Assembly (NCBI GenBank): GCA_945867155.1
Contig: CAMBHL010000003.1
Location: 1-64,000 of the forward strand
Origin: an uncultured Eubacteriaceae bacterium
GTDB lineage: Bacteria > Bacillota > Clostridia > Eubacteriales > Eubacteriaceae
Direction of reading: 5' to 3'
DNA length: 64,000 nt
The position numbers were made by a program, and so were the translations under genes. This document shows, piece by piece, positions 45,443 to 54,591 of the stretch (positions within the stretch are counted from its first letter, which is position 1; each line of letters opens with the position of its first letter). The notes beneath the pieces are model-generated. The model was not told where the DNA came from. It worked only from the letters and a program-made list of their open reading frames with translations, and did not search any database.

Positions 45443-46411
45443 TTAACACATTTTGCCAATTACTTTCTTAGAATTTTTCTGGAAAGCGACGCCTTGCATC
45501 AAATGATCTTTTCGCATTCTATCGATCAGCATTTCTCTGACTTTCCACCAACTGATGTTCCAATTCGTCTGAATGGAATCTTCTTCAGGAATGCGCCCGA
45601 TAATGCGCTGAAGGGCTATATCTGGAGATAAATGTGTCAAAAAAAGAATAGCTCGGTCAATATAATCATCAATATCTAATAAATGAATCTTTTCTTGCTG
45701 ATACATTTTTGCCAATACAGTGCCGCGTTCAACGTATAAAGCATGACATTTGACAAAATCATTTTTTAATACCGAAAGCAATTCAGCCCCTTCAATGACG
45801 TCTATTTCATCATCCCAAGGCAGATCCAGAATCATATGCGTGCATAATTGAAATTGATGCGCTTTTATACGCAGTGCCGCGTTAATATAATCCGATAATA
45901 AATGACCGCGATTAAGCTTCATTAAGGTATGTGAATTGGTTGTCTGAAGTCCCAATTCCAAACAAATATCAATCTGATGCTGCTCACTGATTTCGCTTAA
46001 ATAGTCTAATTGCTGATCACTGATGCAGTCCGGGCGCGTCGAAATGGCAATTCCAACGACATGTTTCCCAAGACAAGCCTCAATATTTTTTTGAAATGTT
46101 TCAAAATCAACATAGGTATTGGAAAAATCCTGGAGAAAAGGGATAAACAGATTGGCATGGTAACGCTTACTGATATAAGCCTCGTTTTGCTTAATCTGTT
46201 CTTCAATGGGAATAGAAGCCGATAAGGTTTCGTTTCCAGCCCCCTTTGCCCCACAAAAAATACAGCCGCCTTTTGATATGGTCCCGTCACGATTGGGACA
46301 AGTTCCGCCTGTATTGACTGGAATTTTGTAAACTTTTTGTCCGTATTTTTTTTTCAGCCATGAAGCATATGTCTGATAAGGCAAATGATTCTGATAAGGA
46401 TCTTTATTCAT
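45443..46411 (-). CDS. TIGR01212-family radical SAM protein (YtqA-like)
   Basis: A 322-aa radical-SAM protein. The N-terminal CPNRDGTISKGGCIFC near 34-49 supplies the three cluster cysteines in the spacing of this family (Cys, 11 residues, Cys-x2-Cys). LELGLQTTNSHTLMKLNRGH near 150 is the strand 5-6 region. B. subtilis YtqA-like proteins lack a proven reaction. Heads the three-gene unit with the SAS synthetase and Uma2. Confidence 0.92.
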   Translation of the reverse strand: MNKDPYQNHLPYQTYASWLKKKYGQKVYKIPVNTGGTCPNRDGTISKGGCIFCGAKGAGNETLSASIPIEEQIKQNEAYISKRYHANLFIPFLQDFSNTYVDFETFQKNIEACLGKHVVGIAISTRPDCISDQQLDYLSEISEQHQIDICLELGLQTTNSHTLMKLNRGHLLSDYINAALRIKAHQFQLCTHMILDLPWDDEIDVIEGAELLSVLKNDFVKCHALYVERGTVLAKMYQQEKIHLLDIDDYIDRAILFLTHLSPDIALQRIIGRIPEEDSIQTNWNISWWKVREMLIDRMRKDHLMQGVAFQKNSKKVIGKMC

Positions 46412-46437
46412 CGTCGTGTCTCAATTTATAAACAGAT

Positions 46438-46473
46438 AAACGCCGAATGTATGATTTCACACAGTCGGCGTTT
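46438..46473. terminator. Hairpin terminator after the P-loop protein gene
   Basis: AAACGCCGA and TCGGCGTTT form a 9-bp stem with a loop of 18 bases. T-tails are short on both strands, so it is a moderate terminator candidate. Confidence 0.5.
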
Positions 46474-46512
46474 TAAATAACATAAACCCGTTGAAAGTAA
46501 CGAATCGCGAAT

Positions 46513-46932
46513 TTATTTATAGTTTTTTACCCATTCTGGAATTTCTTTTTCGTCGCAGCTCAGACTTAAAACAAATTTAACATCCTGCTGTTTTTGAATG
46601 GCATCTAATCGCTTTAATAAGCCTTCAGCATCGTTTGGTCCATCGGCATTCAAGATTCTGAGAAGGTTGTCAATATAAACCGTGTCGACATCATAATTAC
46701 TGCCTAAAACACCGCAGATAAAGCCGTATAATTCGTCTTCTCCTTTGATGCCAAAATCATCACTGTTAATGAAGCGGATTTGTGTGTCAACAGTCACGCG
46801 ATATTTATCTCTGTCATTTATAAAAAGAATTTGACCTTTGGAAGTTTCAAGTTCCGCATTCGCCATGTCGATCATTTTTTTCGTCTTGCCGCTTCCCTTT
46901 GCTCCATATACAAATTCAATCATTTGAGACAC
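46513..46932 (-). CDS. Small P-loop NTPase-like protein, unknown role
   Basis: A 139-aa protein. Walker A GAKGSGKTKK at residues 10-19; VDTVYIDNLLRIL near 79-91 is a Walker B-like strand, and KFVLSLSCDE near 118 a later strand. Such single-domain P-loop proteins occur in Clostridia and are sometimes labelled as PilT-like, which the sequence does not support. It stands alone between rex and the radical-SAM unit. Function unknown. Confidence 0.78.
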   Translation of the reverse strand: MSQMIEFVYGAKGSGKTKKMIDMANAELETSKGQILFINDRDKYRVTVDTQIRFINSDDFGIKGEDELYGFICGVLGSNYDVDTVYIDNLLRILNADGPNDAEGLLKRLDAIQKQQDVKFVLSLSCDEKEIPEWVKNYK

Positions 46933-47001
46933 CTACTTTCTACGTTGTTGTTTTTATTATAACGGTGAAAACGATATTATTCAATGCTTTTTTTTGTCTT
47001 T

Positions 47002-47640
47002 TTATGATCTCCTGCTTAACATATAGGTTAACGTATACAAGCTGTCAGAAATATTGACATCTTCAATGACCACGTCTTCAGGAAGGGTTAAATCAATTGG
47101 AACGAAATTCATAATCCCCTTAATGCCGGCCCGCACAACCTCATTGGCAACACTTTGGCCTATCGCTCTCGGGACACATAAAATCGCAATATTAATCATA
47201 TTTTCGTGGACGTATTCGTCCAAATAGTCCATATGAAAAATGGGAACGCCCTCATGAGTCTGTCCGACTTTCTCCGGATCAATATCGAACATGGCCCGAA
47301 TCCAGATCCCCTCATTTTTAAAGCCTTCATAATGTGAAATGGCGTGGCCTAAATTGCCAGCGCCCACAATAACACAGCGGTACGGACGATCCAAACCTAA
47401 TAAATCGTGAATAACATCTCTTAAATCCTGCACCCGATAGCCATATCCCTGCTGCCCATATGCACCAAAGGAATTAAGATCCTGACGAATTTGGGATGCC
47501 GTCAAACCCATCATTTTTGACAATTCCATCGATGAGATTTTCTGAAAACCTCTCTCATTCAAATCATTCAAGAACCGATAATACTTCGGAAGTCTCCTGA
47601 TAACGCTCATCGATACCTTTTTTGAACTCTTTCGCATAGA
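47002..47640 (-). CDS. rex: Redox-sensing transcriptional repressor Rex
   Basis: About 212 aa. The N-terminal winged helix (RRLPKYYRFLNDL, SSMELSKMMGLTASQIRQDLN, FGAYGQQGYGY) binds DNA; the Rossmann domain with VIVGAGNLGHAIS near 84 senses the NADH/NAD ratio and controls fermentation genes. The start at 47640 (MRKSSKK) has GGAG at proper distance; the ATG at 47670 is less likely. Single gene. Confidence 0.96.
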   Translation of the reverse strand, partial: SMRKSSKKVSMSVIRRLPKYYRFLNDLNERGFQKISSMELSKMMGLTASQIRQDLNSFGAYGQQGYGYRVQDLRDVIHDLLGLDRPYRCVIVGAGNLGHAISHYEGFKNEGIWIRAMFDIDPEKVGQTHEGVPIFHMDYLDEYVHENMINIAILCVPRAIGQSVANEVVRAGIKGIMNFVPIDLTLPEDVVIEDVNISDSLYTLTYMLSRRS

Positions 47641-47739
47641 TGCTCCATTTATTTTATAACTCAAATTCATCGTGCATTTCTCATGATTGTTATAATTATA
47701 ACAAAACCGTGTTTATAAATCAATTTTAACCATTAAAAA

Positions 47740-47771
47740 AAACTGTCTAAGCAAATTACCTTAAACAGTTT
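47740..47771 (-). terminator. Terminator of tRNA-Leu
   Basis: Minus-strand AAACTGTTTAAG and CTTAGACAGTTT form a 12-bp stem with one G-T pair and an 8-base loop, followed by eight T. Confidence 0.85.
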
Positions 47772-47780
47772 ATTTCAAAA

Positions 47781-47864
47781 TGGTGCGGATGAAAGGATTC
47801 GAACCTTCATACACGAAGTACCAGATCCTAAATCTGGCGCGTCTGCCAGTTCCGCCACATCCGC
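47781..47864 (-). tRNA. tRNA-Leu (anticodon TAG)
   Basis: The minus strand folds into a class II tRNA: acceptor GCGGATG/CATCCGC, anticodon stem CCAGA/TCTGG with loop TTTAGGA, a variable arm (TACTTCGTGTA region), T-loop GGTTCGAATCC, discriminator A and an encoded CCA (47783-47781). It reads CUA-family codons. Confidence 0.95.
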
Positions 47865-48375
47865 GAATATAACAAAATAATACAACATTTAGTTGTATAT
47901 AATACTAATTTTTATCTTTTACGCGTTAGATATTTTCAATTAACACGCTAGATTATTTTAGTCACCTTATGCATGAAATTGATACTATCTTATAGTATAT
48001 AATTATTTTTGTCAATCAGCTTTTATAATTCGTCTGATTTTTAATCCTCTTGAAATGGCCATTCCATAGGCAAAATATAATACATAAATTTGTCTTTTAG
48101 AGGGGTATTATAGTACCAGTTTTCCCAAAAGTATACTTCTGTTCTAGCGTCAGATTATCCTTATTATACATGGTTTCCTACATACAAAAGCCACCTCAAA
48201 CAAGGCTTATCCTTATCTGAAGTGGCCCTATCTCAATGGCGCTTTTAAAGCGCCACTTTATTTCCAAGGCAGCGTCACTCGAGACGGCTAGCGCTCGTAT
48301 GTAACGTGCTTAATTAAAATATCATACGCTTCCAACAAGATCAAGATAAAATTTTTACTAAGATCTAATAAAAAT
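47865..48375. other. 511-base stretch without a convincing gene
   Basis: AT-rich at both ends. It contains two stable hairpins, AGCCACCTCA/TGAAGTGGC (about 48188-48228, imperfect) and TGGCGCTTTTAAAGCGCCA (about 48236-48254), and an AT hairpin at about 48346-48374 that could end copA. On the minus strand an ATG at 48171 opens 24 codons, and after one TAA the same frame continues for 26 more, which suggests a decayed coding remnant. The tRNA-Leu promoter must be here but is not clear to me. Confidence 0.45.
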
Positions 48376-50916
48376 TTAATGTACGAAGCCTAATACCGTA
48401 TAATCTTTGTCTTCGATAGCTTTTTTAAGCTTTTCGTCATCTACATCTTGATTTAGTGAAACAACCGCTGTTCCCTTTTCGTGGCTCACTTCCGCATTTT
48501 CCACTTCAGGGAATTTTTCTAATGCCTTTTTGACCGTTGCTTCGCAGTGTTCACACATCATGCCTTTAATATTAATCGTTTCTTTTTTCATGTTTTGTTC
48601 TCCTGTTTGATCTTTAATTCTTTCTTCAAAAAGTTCTTCCGGAAGAGCAACCGCATTTTTAATGCGTTTATCTTTCTTTGAGTCTTTAAGCTTAAATAGA
48701 TTTAATCTTAGCGCATTCGACACCACACAAACGCTGGACAAACTCATGGCTGCTGCGCCGATCATTGGATTAAGCAGCCAGCCAAAAGCGTAGTAGTAGG
48801 CGCCTGCTGCCAAAGGAATGCAGATGACATTATAGAAAAATGCCCAAAACAAATTTTCATGAATATTCTTTAAGGTTTCCCGGCTTAAGCGTATCGCCTC
48901 TGCCACTTCCCGCAGATGGCTCTTCATCAGGACAACATCTGCCGATTCAATCGCAATATCCGTCCCTGCACCGATGGCAATGCCAATATCTGCCCGGGTC
49001 AGTGCTGGCGCGTCGTTTATCCCATCGCCAACCATGGCCACTTTTCCAAAGGTTTTAAGTTTTTTAATAATCGCTTCTTTTTCGTTCGGCGTAACGCCGG
49101 CAATCACATGATCAACACCGGCTTTTTTGCCAATCGCTTTTGCCGTCTGCAAGTTGTCTCCACTGAGCATGATGACTTGAATACCCATATGTTTTAATTG
49201 GGCAATCGCTTCTGGACTGTCTTGCTTCAATTCATCTGCAACAGCGATAATCCCAATTAATTGACCGTCTGCTGCAAAAAATAATGGGGTTTTCCCTGAA
49301 GAAGCTGCCCGATCCGCAATTTCAAGTGCCTTCGGTGTAATAGATACCACTTTTGAAATGAACGCGCGGTTGCCGGCCAACAGTGTTTTAGACGTCAAGG
49401 TACCTTTAACGCCCGATCCTGCTAATACTTCAAAATTCTGAACTGAATCTATGGCTAGGTTTCTCATTTTTGCTTCTTCAACAACGGCCTTCGCCAATGG
49501 ATGTTCGCTCTTGTATTCGAGTGAAGCTGCCACTTGAAGCAACGCTTCTTCTGTCATTTCGCTCGCCAAAGGATAAATATCCGTCACCTGAGGGGTCCCT
49601 GTTGTAATCGTCCCGGTTTTATCCAAAGCGACAATTTGAATTCTTCCTGTTTCTTCAAGGGACTCTGCTGTTTTAAACATGATCTCGTTCTTAGCGGCAA
49701 GGCCATTTCCGACCATAATGGCAACCGGTGTAGCAAGTCCTAAAGCGCACGGGCATGAAATAACCAGAACAGAAATCGCTCGGCCAATTGCCCAGCCAAC
49801 AGGCTGCCCCAGAGCCATCCAAATAATAAAGGTCAACACCGCCAAGCCAATGACGACAGGGACGAATACACCGGATACCTTATCTGCAATTTTAGCAATC
49901 GGCGCTTTTGTTGCAGCTGCATCCGAAACCGTCTGAATAATTTGGGACAACGTCGTGTCTTCTCCTACACGAACGGCTTTGCATTTGATATAGCCGGATT
50001 GATTGATGGTCGCTGCCGAGACTTCATCTCCGACTGTTTTGTCCGCCGGAATACTTTCTCCCGTTAATGCAGATTCATTAATCGCTGCATTGCCTTCGAC
50101 GATTACGCCGTCAACTGGAATATTTTCACCAGGCCGTACGACAAAGAAATCTCCCTTTTGGACTTCTTCAACCGGGACTTGAACTTCTTCCCCGTTTTTT
50201 TCAAGAGTTGCCATTTTAGGAGACAGTTGAATCAGGCTTTTTAATGCATTCGTTGTCTTCCCTTTTGACATTGCTTCCAGCATTTTTCCAATTGTAATCA
50301 ACGTCAAAATCATGGCCGCAGATTCAAAATAAAATCCAGGATGCATCCCAGAAGGCATCTGCTTTGTCATTTGAAACAAAACAACAAGGGAATACCCAAA
50401 AGCAACCGACGACCCCAATGCAACCAGTGCGTCCATATTAGGGGCCAAATGTGCCAAAGATTTAAACCCGTTGACGAAAAAGCGCTTGTTAATGATCATC
50501 ACAACAATAGCCAGCAGCATTTCGAGCATTCCAATTCCCAACATATTATTTTTGAAAAACGCTGGAACCGGCCAGTGCCACATGGTAACACCCATTGAAA
50601 AATACATCAGAACTAAAAGAAAACCAACAGATGCTATCAATCTTTTCTTAAGTTTTGGTGTTTCGTGATCTTCTAAGGCTTCAAGCGCTTCTTTTTGACG
50701 GCTCGTCTCTTCTTTTTTTCCTTGAAATGATGCAGTGTAGCCTGCATCCTCTACTGCTTTAATAATTGTTTCCGGAGATGCTGTGCCTTCAACACCCATG
50801 GAATTGGTTAAAAGACTTACCGCGCACGAAGTCACGCCTTGAACTTTTGACACGGCTTTTTCAACTCGCGTACTGCAAGCCGCACAGCTCATTCCGCCTA
50901 CATTGTATTTTTCCAT
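48376..50916 (-). CDS. copA: Copper-translocating P1B-type ATPase
   Basis: About 846 aa. An N-terminal heavy-metal domain has GMSCAACSTRVEKAV; eight membrane helices hold the CPC copper site in ISCPCALGLATPVAIM; DKTGTITTGT is the phosphorylated Asp loop and GDGINDAPAL the hinge. It exports Cu(I). Unusually a second heavy-metal domain (KGMMCEHCEATVKKAL) is fused at the C-terminus after a charged linker. The start at 50916 (MEKYNVGG) has AAAGGGAG; the longer frame to 50946 overlaps the upstream gene. Third gene of the csoR operon. Confidence 0.95.
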   Translation of the reverse strand: MEKYNVGGMSCAACSTRVEKAVSKVQGVTSCAVSLLTNSMGVEGTASPETIIKAVEDAGYTASFQGKKEETSRQKEALEALEDHETPKLKKRLIASVGFLLVLMYFSMGVTMWHWPVPAFFKNNMLGIGMLEMLLAIVVMIINKRFFVNGFKSLAHLAPNMDALVALGSSVAFGYSLVVLFQMTKQMPSGMHPGFYFESAAMILTLITIGKMLEAMSKGKTTNALKSLIQLSPKMATLEKNGEEVQVPVEEVQKGDFFVVRPGENIPVDGVIVEGNAAINESALTGESIPADKTVGDEVSAATINQSGYIKCKAVRVGEDTTLSQIIQTVSDAAATKAPIAKIADKVSGVFVPVVIGLAVLTFIIWMALGQPVGWAIGRAISVLVISCPCALGLATPVAIMVGNGLAAKNEIMFKTAESLEETGRIQIVALDKTGTITTGTPQVTDIYPLASEMTEEALLQVAASLEYKSEHPLAKAVVEEAKMRNLAIDSVQNFEVLAGSGVKGTLTSKTLLAGNRAFISKVVSITPKALEIADRAASSGKTPLFFAADGQLIGIIAVADELKQDSPEAIAQLKHMGIQVIMLSGDNLQTAKAIGKKAGVDHVIAGVTPNEKEAIIKKLKTFGKVAMVGDGINDAPALTRADIGIAIGAGTDIAIESADVVLMKSHLREVAEAIRLSRETLKNIHENLFWAFFYNVICIPLAAGAYYYAFGWLLNPMIGAAAMSLSSVCVVSNALRLNLFKLKDSKKDKRIKNAVALPEELFEERIKDQTGEQNMKKETINIKGMMCEHCEATVKKALEKFPEVENAEVSHEKGTAVVSLNQDVDDEKLKKAIEDKDYTVLGFVH

Positions 50917-50942
50917 TTCACTCTCCCTTTTAACCCGTGCAA

Positions 50943-51317
50943 TCAACCTTGAATCGGTTTAATATCAACGACCTGATAATCTAAGCGTTCGATGGTTCTT
51001 TTAATCGCACCATCTTCAATTGGCCGGTCCATTTTCACAAGTGCTTCTCCCTTTTTCCAATTAACATCTGCCGCTAAACCTTCAATCCGATTCAGCTGTC
51101 TTTGAATGCGGCGTTCACACTGTGCGCAATGCATCCCTTGAATTTCCACTTTCTTTTCAGCGATTTCTGGATGTTCCAATACCTTTTTTTCTTCAAGCAG
51201 CTCGTCACCTCCGCCGCCACAGCATCCGCCCCGGCCTGAAAGCCGTTTGCCTGCATTTTTAACTGCAATGATGACAACAACTGCCAAAACTAAAACAATT
51301 AATATTGTAACTATCAT
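50943..51317 (-). CDS. Membrane-anchored heavy-metal-binding (HMA) protein
   Basis: A 124-aa protein. Residues 2-20 form a membrane helix; GRGGCCGGGGDE near 28-39 is a Cys-Cys-containing Gly linker; the C-terminal heavy-metal domain (about 58-122) has GMHCAQCERRIQRQL with the copper-binding CxxC. It probably hands copper to CopA at the membrane, or buffers it (inference from the operon). It lies between csoR and copA, 11 bases after csoR. Confidence 0.9.
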   Translation of the reverse strand: MIVTILIVLVLAVVVIIAVKNAGKRLSGRGGCCGGGGDELLEEKKVLEHPEIAEKKVEIQGMHCAQCERRIQRQLNRIEGLAADVNWKKGEALVKMDRPIEDGAIKRTIERLDYQVVDIKPIQG

Positions 51318-51328
51318 TTGATTGCCTC

Positions 51329-51634
51329 TTACTTCATCAATTTCGAAATAACGCGTACCAGTTCTTCAACTGTCCCTTCTTTTCCATCCTGAATATCTTC
51401 AACAACACACGTTCTGATATGATCTTCGAGCAGAACTTTATTAAAAGATTTCATAGCAGCTGTCACTGCGGCACTTTGAATCAAAATATCCGGACAATAC
51501 GCATCATTTTCAACCATTCGCTTAATGCCGCGAACCTGACCTTCAATTCTGCTGAGCCGGTTTATCATATCCTTATATTTATCTGGTGATCTTTTTTTAT
51601 GACGCACGCAACAATTTTCTTTTTCTGTTGTCAT
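51329..51634 (-). CDS. csoR: Copper-sensing repressor CsoR
   Basis: A 101-aa all-helical repressor. The Cu(I) ligands Cys47, His72 and Cys76 (DAYCPD, LLEDHIRTC) are in place. The N-terminus also carries a CC pair (ENCCVRH). RIEGQVRGIKRMVE is the family core. Without copper it binds the operators upstream and represses csoR-HMA-copA; Cu(I) releases it. AAGGAGG precedes the ATG. Confidence 0.96.
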   Translation of the reverse strand: MTTEKENCCVRHKKRSPDKYKDMINRLSRIEGQVRGIKRMVENDAYCPDILIQSAAVTAAMKSFNKVLLEDHIRTCVVEDIQDGKEGTVEELVRVISKLMK

Positions 51635-51647
51635 CTCTTGCCTCCTT

Positions 51648-51665
51648 ATACCCCCTATGGGGTAT
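51648..51665. promoter_or_regulatory. CsoR-type operator, proximal
   Basis: ATACCCCCTATGGGGTAT, a near-perfect GC-centred palindrome of CsoR type. It ends right at the AAGGAGG ribosome site of csoR, downstream of the promoter. Confidence 0.85.
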
Positions 51666-51677
51666 TTCTTGATTTAG

Positions 51678-51707
51678 AGTATAATACCCCGGAGGGGGTA
51701 TTGTCAA
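51678..51707 (-). promoter_or_regulatory. csoR promoter with embedded operator
   Basis: The minus strand has TTGACA and TATACT with an 18-base spacer, and that spacer (51684-51701) is itself a CsoR-type palindrome, ATACCCCGGAGGGGGTAT on the plus strand. Binding there would block polymerase directly. Confidence 0.88.
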
Positions 51708-51720
51708 TATCAAAATAAAA

Positions 51721-51749
51721 AAACTTATCTTCAATTTGAAGATAAGTTT
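51721..51749 (-). terminator. Terminator of the recX-dehydrogenase operon
   Basis: AAACTTATCTTCA and TGAAGATAAGTTT pair perfectly around ATT; the minus-strand tail is TTTTTTTATTTTG. Confidence 0.88.
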
Positions 51750-52727
51750 TTAAATCATATTCTGAGGATGGCCTTCCAGCCAGCAGCGAATATTATCAAA
51801 TACGATCTCTGCGCGTTTATAGAGCGCTTCCTGAGTTGCATAAGCAATGTGCGGCGTAATGATGCAGTTCTTTGCTTGAAACAACGGATAAGCTTTAGGC
51901 AGCGGCGGTTCCTTTTCAAAGACATCAATCCCAGCTCCTGCAATTTTTCCTTGATTCAGTGCATCTGTCAATGCCTGATAATCAACTAATGAGCCACGGG
52001 CTGTATTAATCAATATTGCGTTGGACTTCATTTTAGCAATTTGATTTTTATCGATCATGTGTACCGTCTGTTTCGTTAGTGGTACATGGAGTGATATAAT
52101 ATCTGACTGCCGCATCACCTGATCCAATGAAACGTATTGAATCCCCAAATCCAGCGCCGCTTTTTTCTCACTTCGACTGTAGGCAATGATTTTTGTTCCA
52201 AAAGCCTTTGCAATTCTTGCAACTTGAAGACCAATTGTTCCAGTTCCAATGATTCCCAGCGTTTGATGGAAAAGCTCACTGCCTGTTGGAAATTGACTTT
52301 CTCCGCAAATGAGCCGCTTTTGACATTCAGAAATTTTTCTTTTGATATCAATCATTAATCCAATCGCTAGCTCCGCCACCGCGTGTGTTGAATAATCAGC
52401 AGCATTACATATCACAACGTTGTGTGCTTTTAAATAATCGACATCAACATGATCTACACCTGTAAAGGCAACGTCAACCATTTTCAAATGATGACAATAC
52501 TGTAAAACACTTTTCGTCAACTTCTGATTTGCCAGGACAATGACATCTGCATCCTGAACCCTTTCTATTAAAGCTGATGTAGATTCAGCCTTGTCTGCGT
52601 AAGCGATAATTTGATGTCCGTCAGCTTTCAGCAGCATTGTCAAAGCTTTAAAAGCATCCTCACTGATGCCCAAAGGTTCCATAATCACAATCTTTAGCCC
52701 TGATCTCGAACTAGAGGTCTTACTCAT
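51750..52727 (-). CDS. D-2-hydroxyacid dehydrogenase family protein
   Basis: About 325 aa. The NAD fold has LGIIGTGTIGLQVARIAKAFG near 148, then ISLHVPLTKQTVHMI, NTARGSLVD with the substrate Arg near 235, a catalytic Glu in FEKEPPLP near 268 and His in TPHIAYAT near 290. It resembles phosphoglycerate or hydroxyacid dehydrogenases; the substrate is unknown. The ATG at 52727 has AGAGGGAG and overlaps the recX stop by 8 bases, so it is coupled. Confidence 0.92.
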   Translation of the reverse strand: MSKTSSSRSGLKIVIMEPLGISEDAFKALTMLLKADGHQIIAYADKAESTSALIERVQDADVIVLANQKLTKSVLQYCHHLKMVDVAFTGVDHVDVDYLKAHNVVICNAADYSTHAVAELAIGLMIDIKRKISECQKRLICGESQFPTGSELFHQTLGIIGTGTIGLQVARIAKAFGTKIIAYSRSEKKAALDLGIQYVSLDQVMRQSDIISLHVPLTKQTVHMIDKNQIAKMKSNAILINTARGSLVDYQALTDALNQGKIAGAGIDVFEKEPPLPKAYPLFQAKNCIITPHIAYATQEALYKRAEIVFDNIRCWLEGHPQNMI

Positions 52728-53400
52728 CAAAATCTCCCTCTTCTTTTTTTTCATTTAATAAGGCATGTATCTCAGAACTGGAAAAGCCCCGCGATCTTAA
52801 ATTCCGCTGAACACGCATTCGAAGTTCATACCCATCATACCCCTTTAAACGCTGCATTCTCAAGTATTTTTGATAGGCAGTCTCTAGGCTGTCACGACGG
52901 CTTCCTCGATCTGACTCAGACGTTTTTTCCGGCAATTCTTCTAATTCATCTGACAGCAGTGTATGAACTAAATCATAAGTATACCCCCTGCGCATCATCC
53001 AATTCATGATTTTCCGGACCCGATTTATGGGTTCTTCACGATGATATCGTTTTAAAGCCTCTTCCAATAATTTTTGACAGCAGGATGTTTCTTCTTCATC
53101 AGAATAATATAAGTTCATATCTTCGATTTTGTCTTTTGGAATGCCCTTTTGAAGCAATTCCTGAGCCAGCCTTTTTTTCCCATAATACTTGGTTATTTTA
53201 TTCACTTCACAGGCATTTTTAATATAGCGGTCATCGTCAATATAACCATATTGAATGAGAAGTGCCAAACCTTCTGCAATTTCTTTTTCAGAATAATTTT
53301 TCTTTTGGAGATATTCAACGATCTCTGCTTCCGTTCGATCCCGGTAAGTCAAATAGTTCATCGCACGGTCAAAGGCTGACATTTGCGTTGATTTTTTCAT
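52720..53400 (-). CDS. recX: Regulatory protein RecX
   Basis: A 226-aa helical protein. Three tandem three-helix repeats, with AMNYLTYRDRTEAEIVEYLQ near 13, YGYIDDDRYIKNACEVN near 52, and a C-terminal LRSRGFSSSEIHALL, match RecX, which restrains RecA filaments. Its Asp/Glu-rich tail overlaps the next gene. It follows the prfA terminator; recA is not in the window. Confidence 0.9.
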   Translation of the reverse strand: MKKSTQMSAFDRAMNYLTYRDRTEAEIVEYLQKKNYSEKEIAEGLALLIQYGYIDDDRYIKNACEVNKITKYYGKKRLAQELLQKGIPKDKIEDMNLYYSDEEETSCCQKLLEEALKRYHREEPINRVRKIMNWMMRRGYTYDLVHTLLSDELEELPEKTSESDRGSRRDSLETAYQKYLRMQRLKGYDGYELRMRVQRNLRSRGFSSSEIHALLNEKKEEGDFDE

Positions 53401-53446
53401 ATGCTATTATCTTATTATTGATTTCGATTACAGTTTCAAGAAAAGA

Positions 53447-53468
53447 AAAAGCCTCATCAGAGGCTTTT
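53447..53468 (-). terminator. Terminator of prfA
   Basis: AAAAGCCTC and GAGGCTTTT pair around ATCA; the minus-strand tail is TTTTTCTTTTC. Confidence 0.85.
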
Positions 53469-53469
53469 A

Positions 53470-54540
53470 TCATTCAGCTAACTCTAATTTTCGCGCCTGA
53501 TCCGTTGTAATTAAAGCGCCAATCATTTCGTCAATTTCACCGTCTAAAAACGAATCCAGCTGATGTACGGTCAACCCAATCCGATGATCTGTCACACGGC
53601 CCTGGGGAAAATTATAAGTTCGAATCCGTTCACTGCGATCCCCGGTACCAATTTGGCTCTTTCTTTCTGCTGAAATGGCGTTTTGTTGTTTCTGACGTTC
53701 CATATCATACAGACGTGCTTTTAAAACCTTCATTGCTTTCGCTTTATTTTTAATTTGGGATTTTTCATCCTGACAGGTTACGACCAGCCCTGATGGAATA
53801 TGGGTAATGCGAACAGCAGAATCTGTCGTGTTGACACATTGTCCGCCATTTCCCGATGCGCGGTAGACATCAATTCTCAAATCATTCGGGTCCACATCAA
53901 CTTCTACATCCTCAACTTCCGGCAAAACAGCAACTGTAGCCGTTGATGTGTGAATACGACCGCCTGATTCCGTTTCGGGAACACGCTGTACACGGTGAAC
54001 ACCGCTTTCATATTTTAATCGGCTGTACGCGCCCTGGCCATTAATCGAAAATGTGATTTCCTTTATGCCGCCCAGATCTAAAACATTTGAGTTTAATATC
54101 TCTGTCTGCCACCTGTGCCGTTCTGCATATCGTACGTACATTCTAAAAAGATCGTGAGCAAAAAGTGCAGCTTCATCTCCGCCAGCACCTGCTCGGATTT
54201 CCACAATTACGTTTTTATCGTCGTTAGGGTCTTTGGGGATCAGCAATATTTTTAAATCTTTTTCCAACTGTTTTTGACGCGCACTTTGTGTTTTTATTTC
54301 TTCTTCACACATCGCTTTAAAATCAGCATCAATGGATTTGTCCATCAACATTTCCTGGCTTTCTTCAACGGCTTTTTCCGTTTGGCAGTATGCCTTGTAT
54401 TTTTTTACAATCGGTTCCATGTGCGCATGTTCTTTCATCAGGCGCTGCCATTTTTGCTGATCAGAAATAATTTCAGGATCTGCAATCTCCTTTGTTAGCT
54501 GAAGATACTTTTCTTCGACTGATTCTAATTTTTCAAACAT
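53470..54540 (-). CDS. prfA: Peptide chain release factor 1
   Basis: A 356-aa class I release factor for UAA and UAG. The catalytic GGQ is in [20 protein letters not shown] near 230 (most relatives have His, not Cys, after GGQ). [20 protein letters not shown] near 186 is the codon-recognition region of RF1, and the C-terminal [20 protein letters not shown] is typical. Full length. It follows degV by 51 bases. Confidence 0.97.
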   Translation of the reverse strand: MFEKLESVEEKYLQLTKEIADPEIISDQQKWQRLMKEHAHMEPIVKKYKAYCQTEKAVEESQEMLMDKSIDADFKAMCEEEIKTQSARQKQLEKDLKILLIPKDPNDDKNVIVEIRAGAGGDEAALFAHDLFRMYVRYAERHRWQTEILNSNVLDLGGIKEITFSINGQGAYSRLKYESGVHRVQRVPETESGGRIHTSTATVAVLPEVEDVEVDVDPNDLRIDVYRASGNGGQCVNTTDSAVRITHIPSGLVVTCQDEKSQIKNKAKAMKVLKARLYDMERQKQQNAISAERKSQIGTGDRSERIRTYNFPQGRVTDHRIGLTVHQLDSFLDGEIDEMIGALITTDQARKLELAE

Positions 54541-54591
54541 AAATACACCTTTCGTTTAAATCCATTTGCCGCTGCATGACAAAGGATTTTG

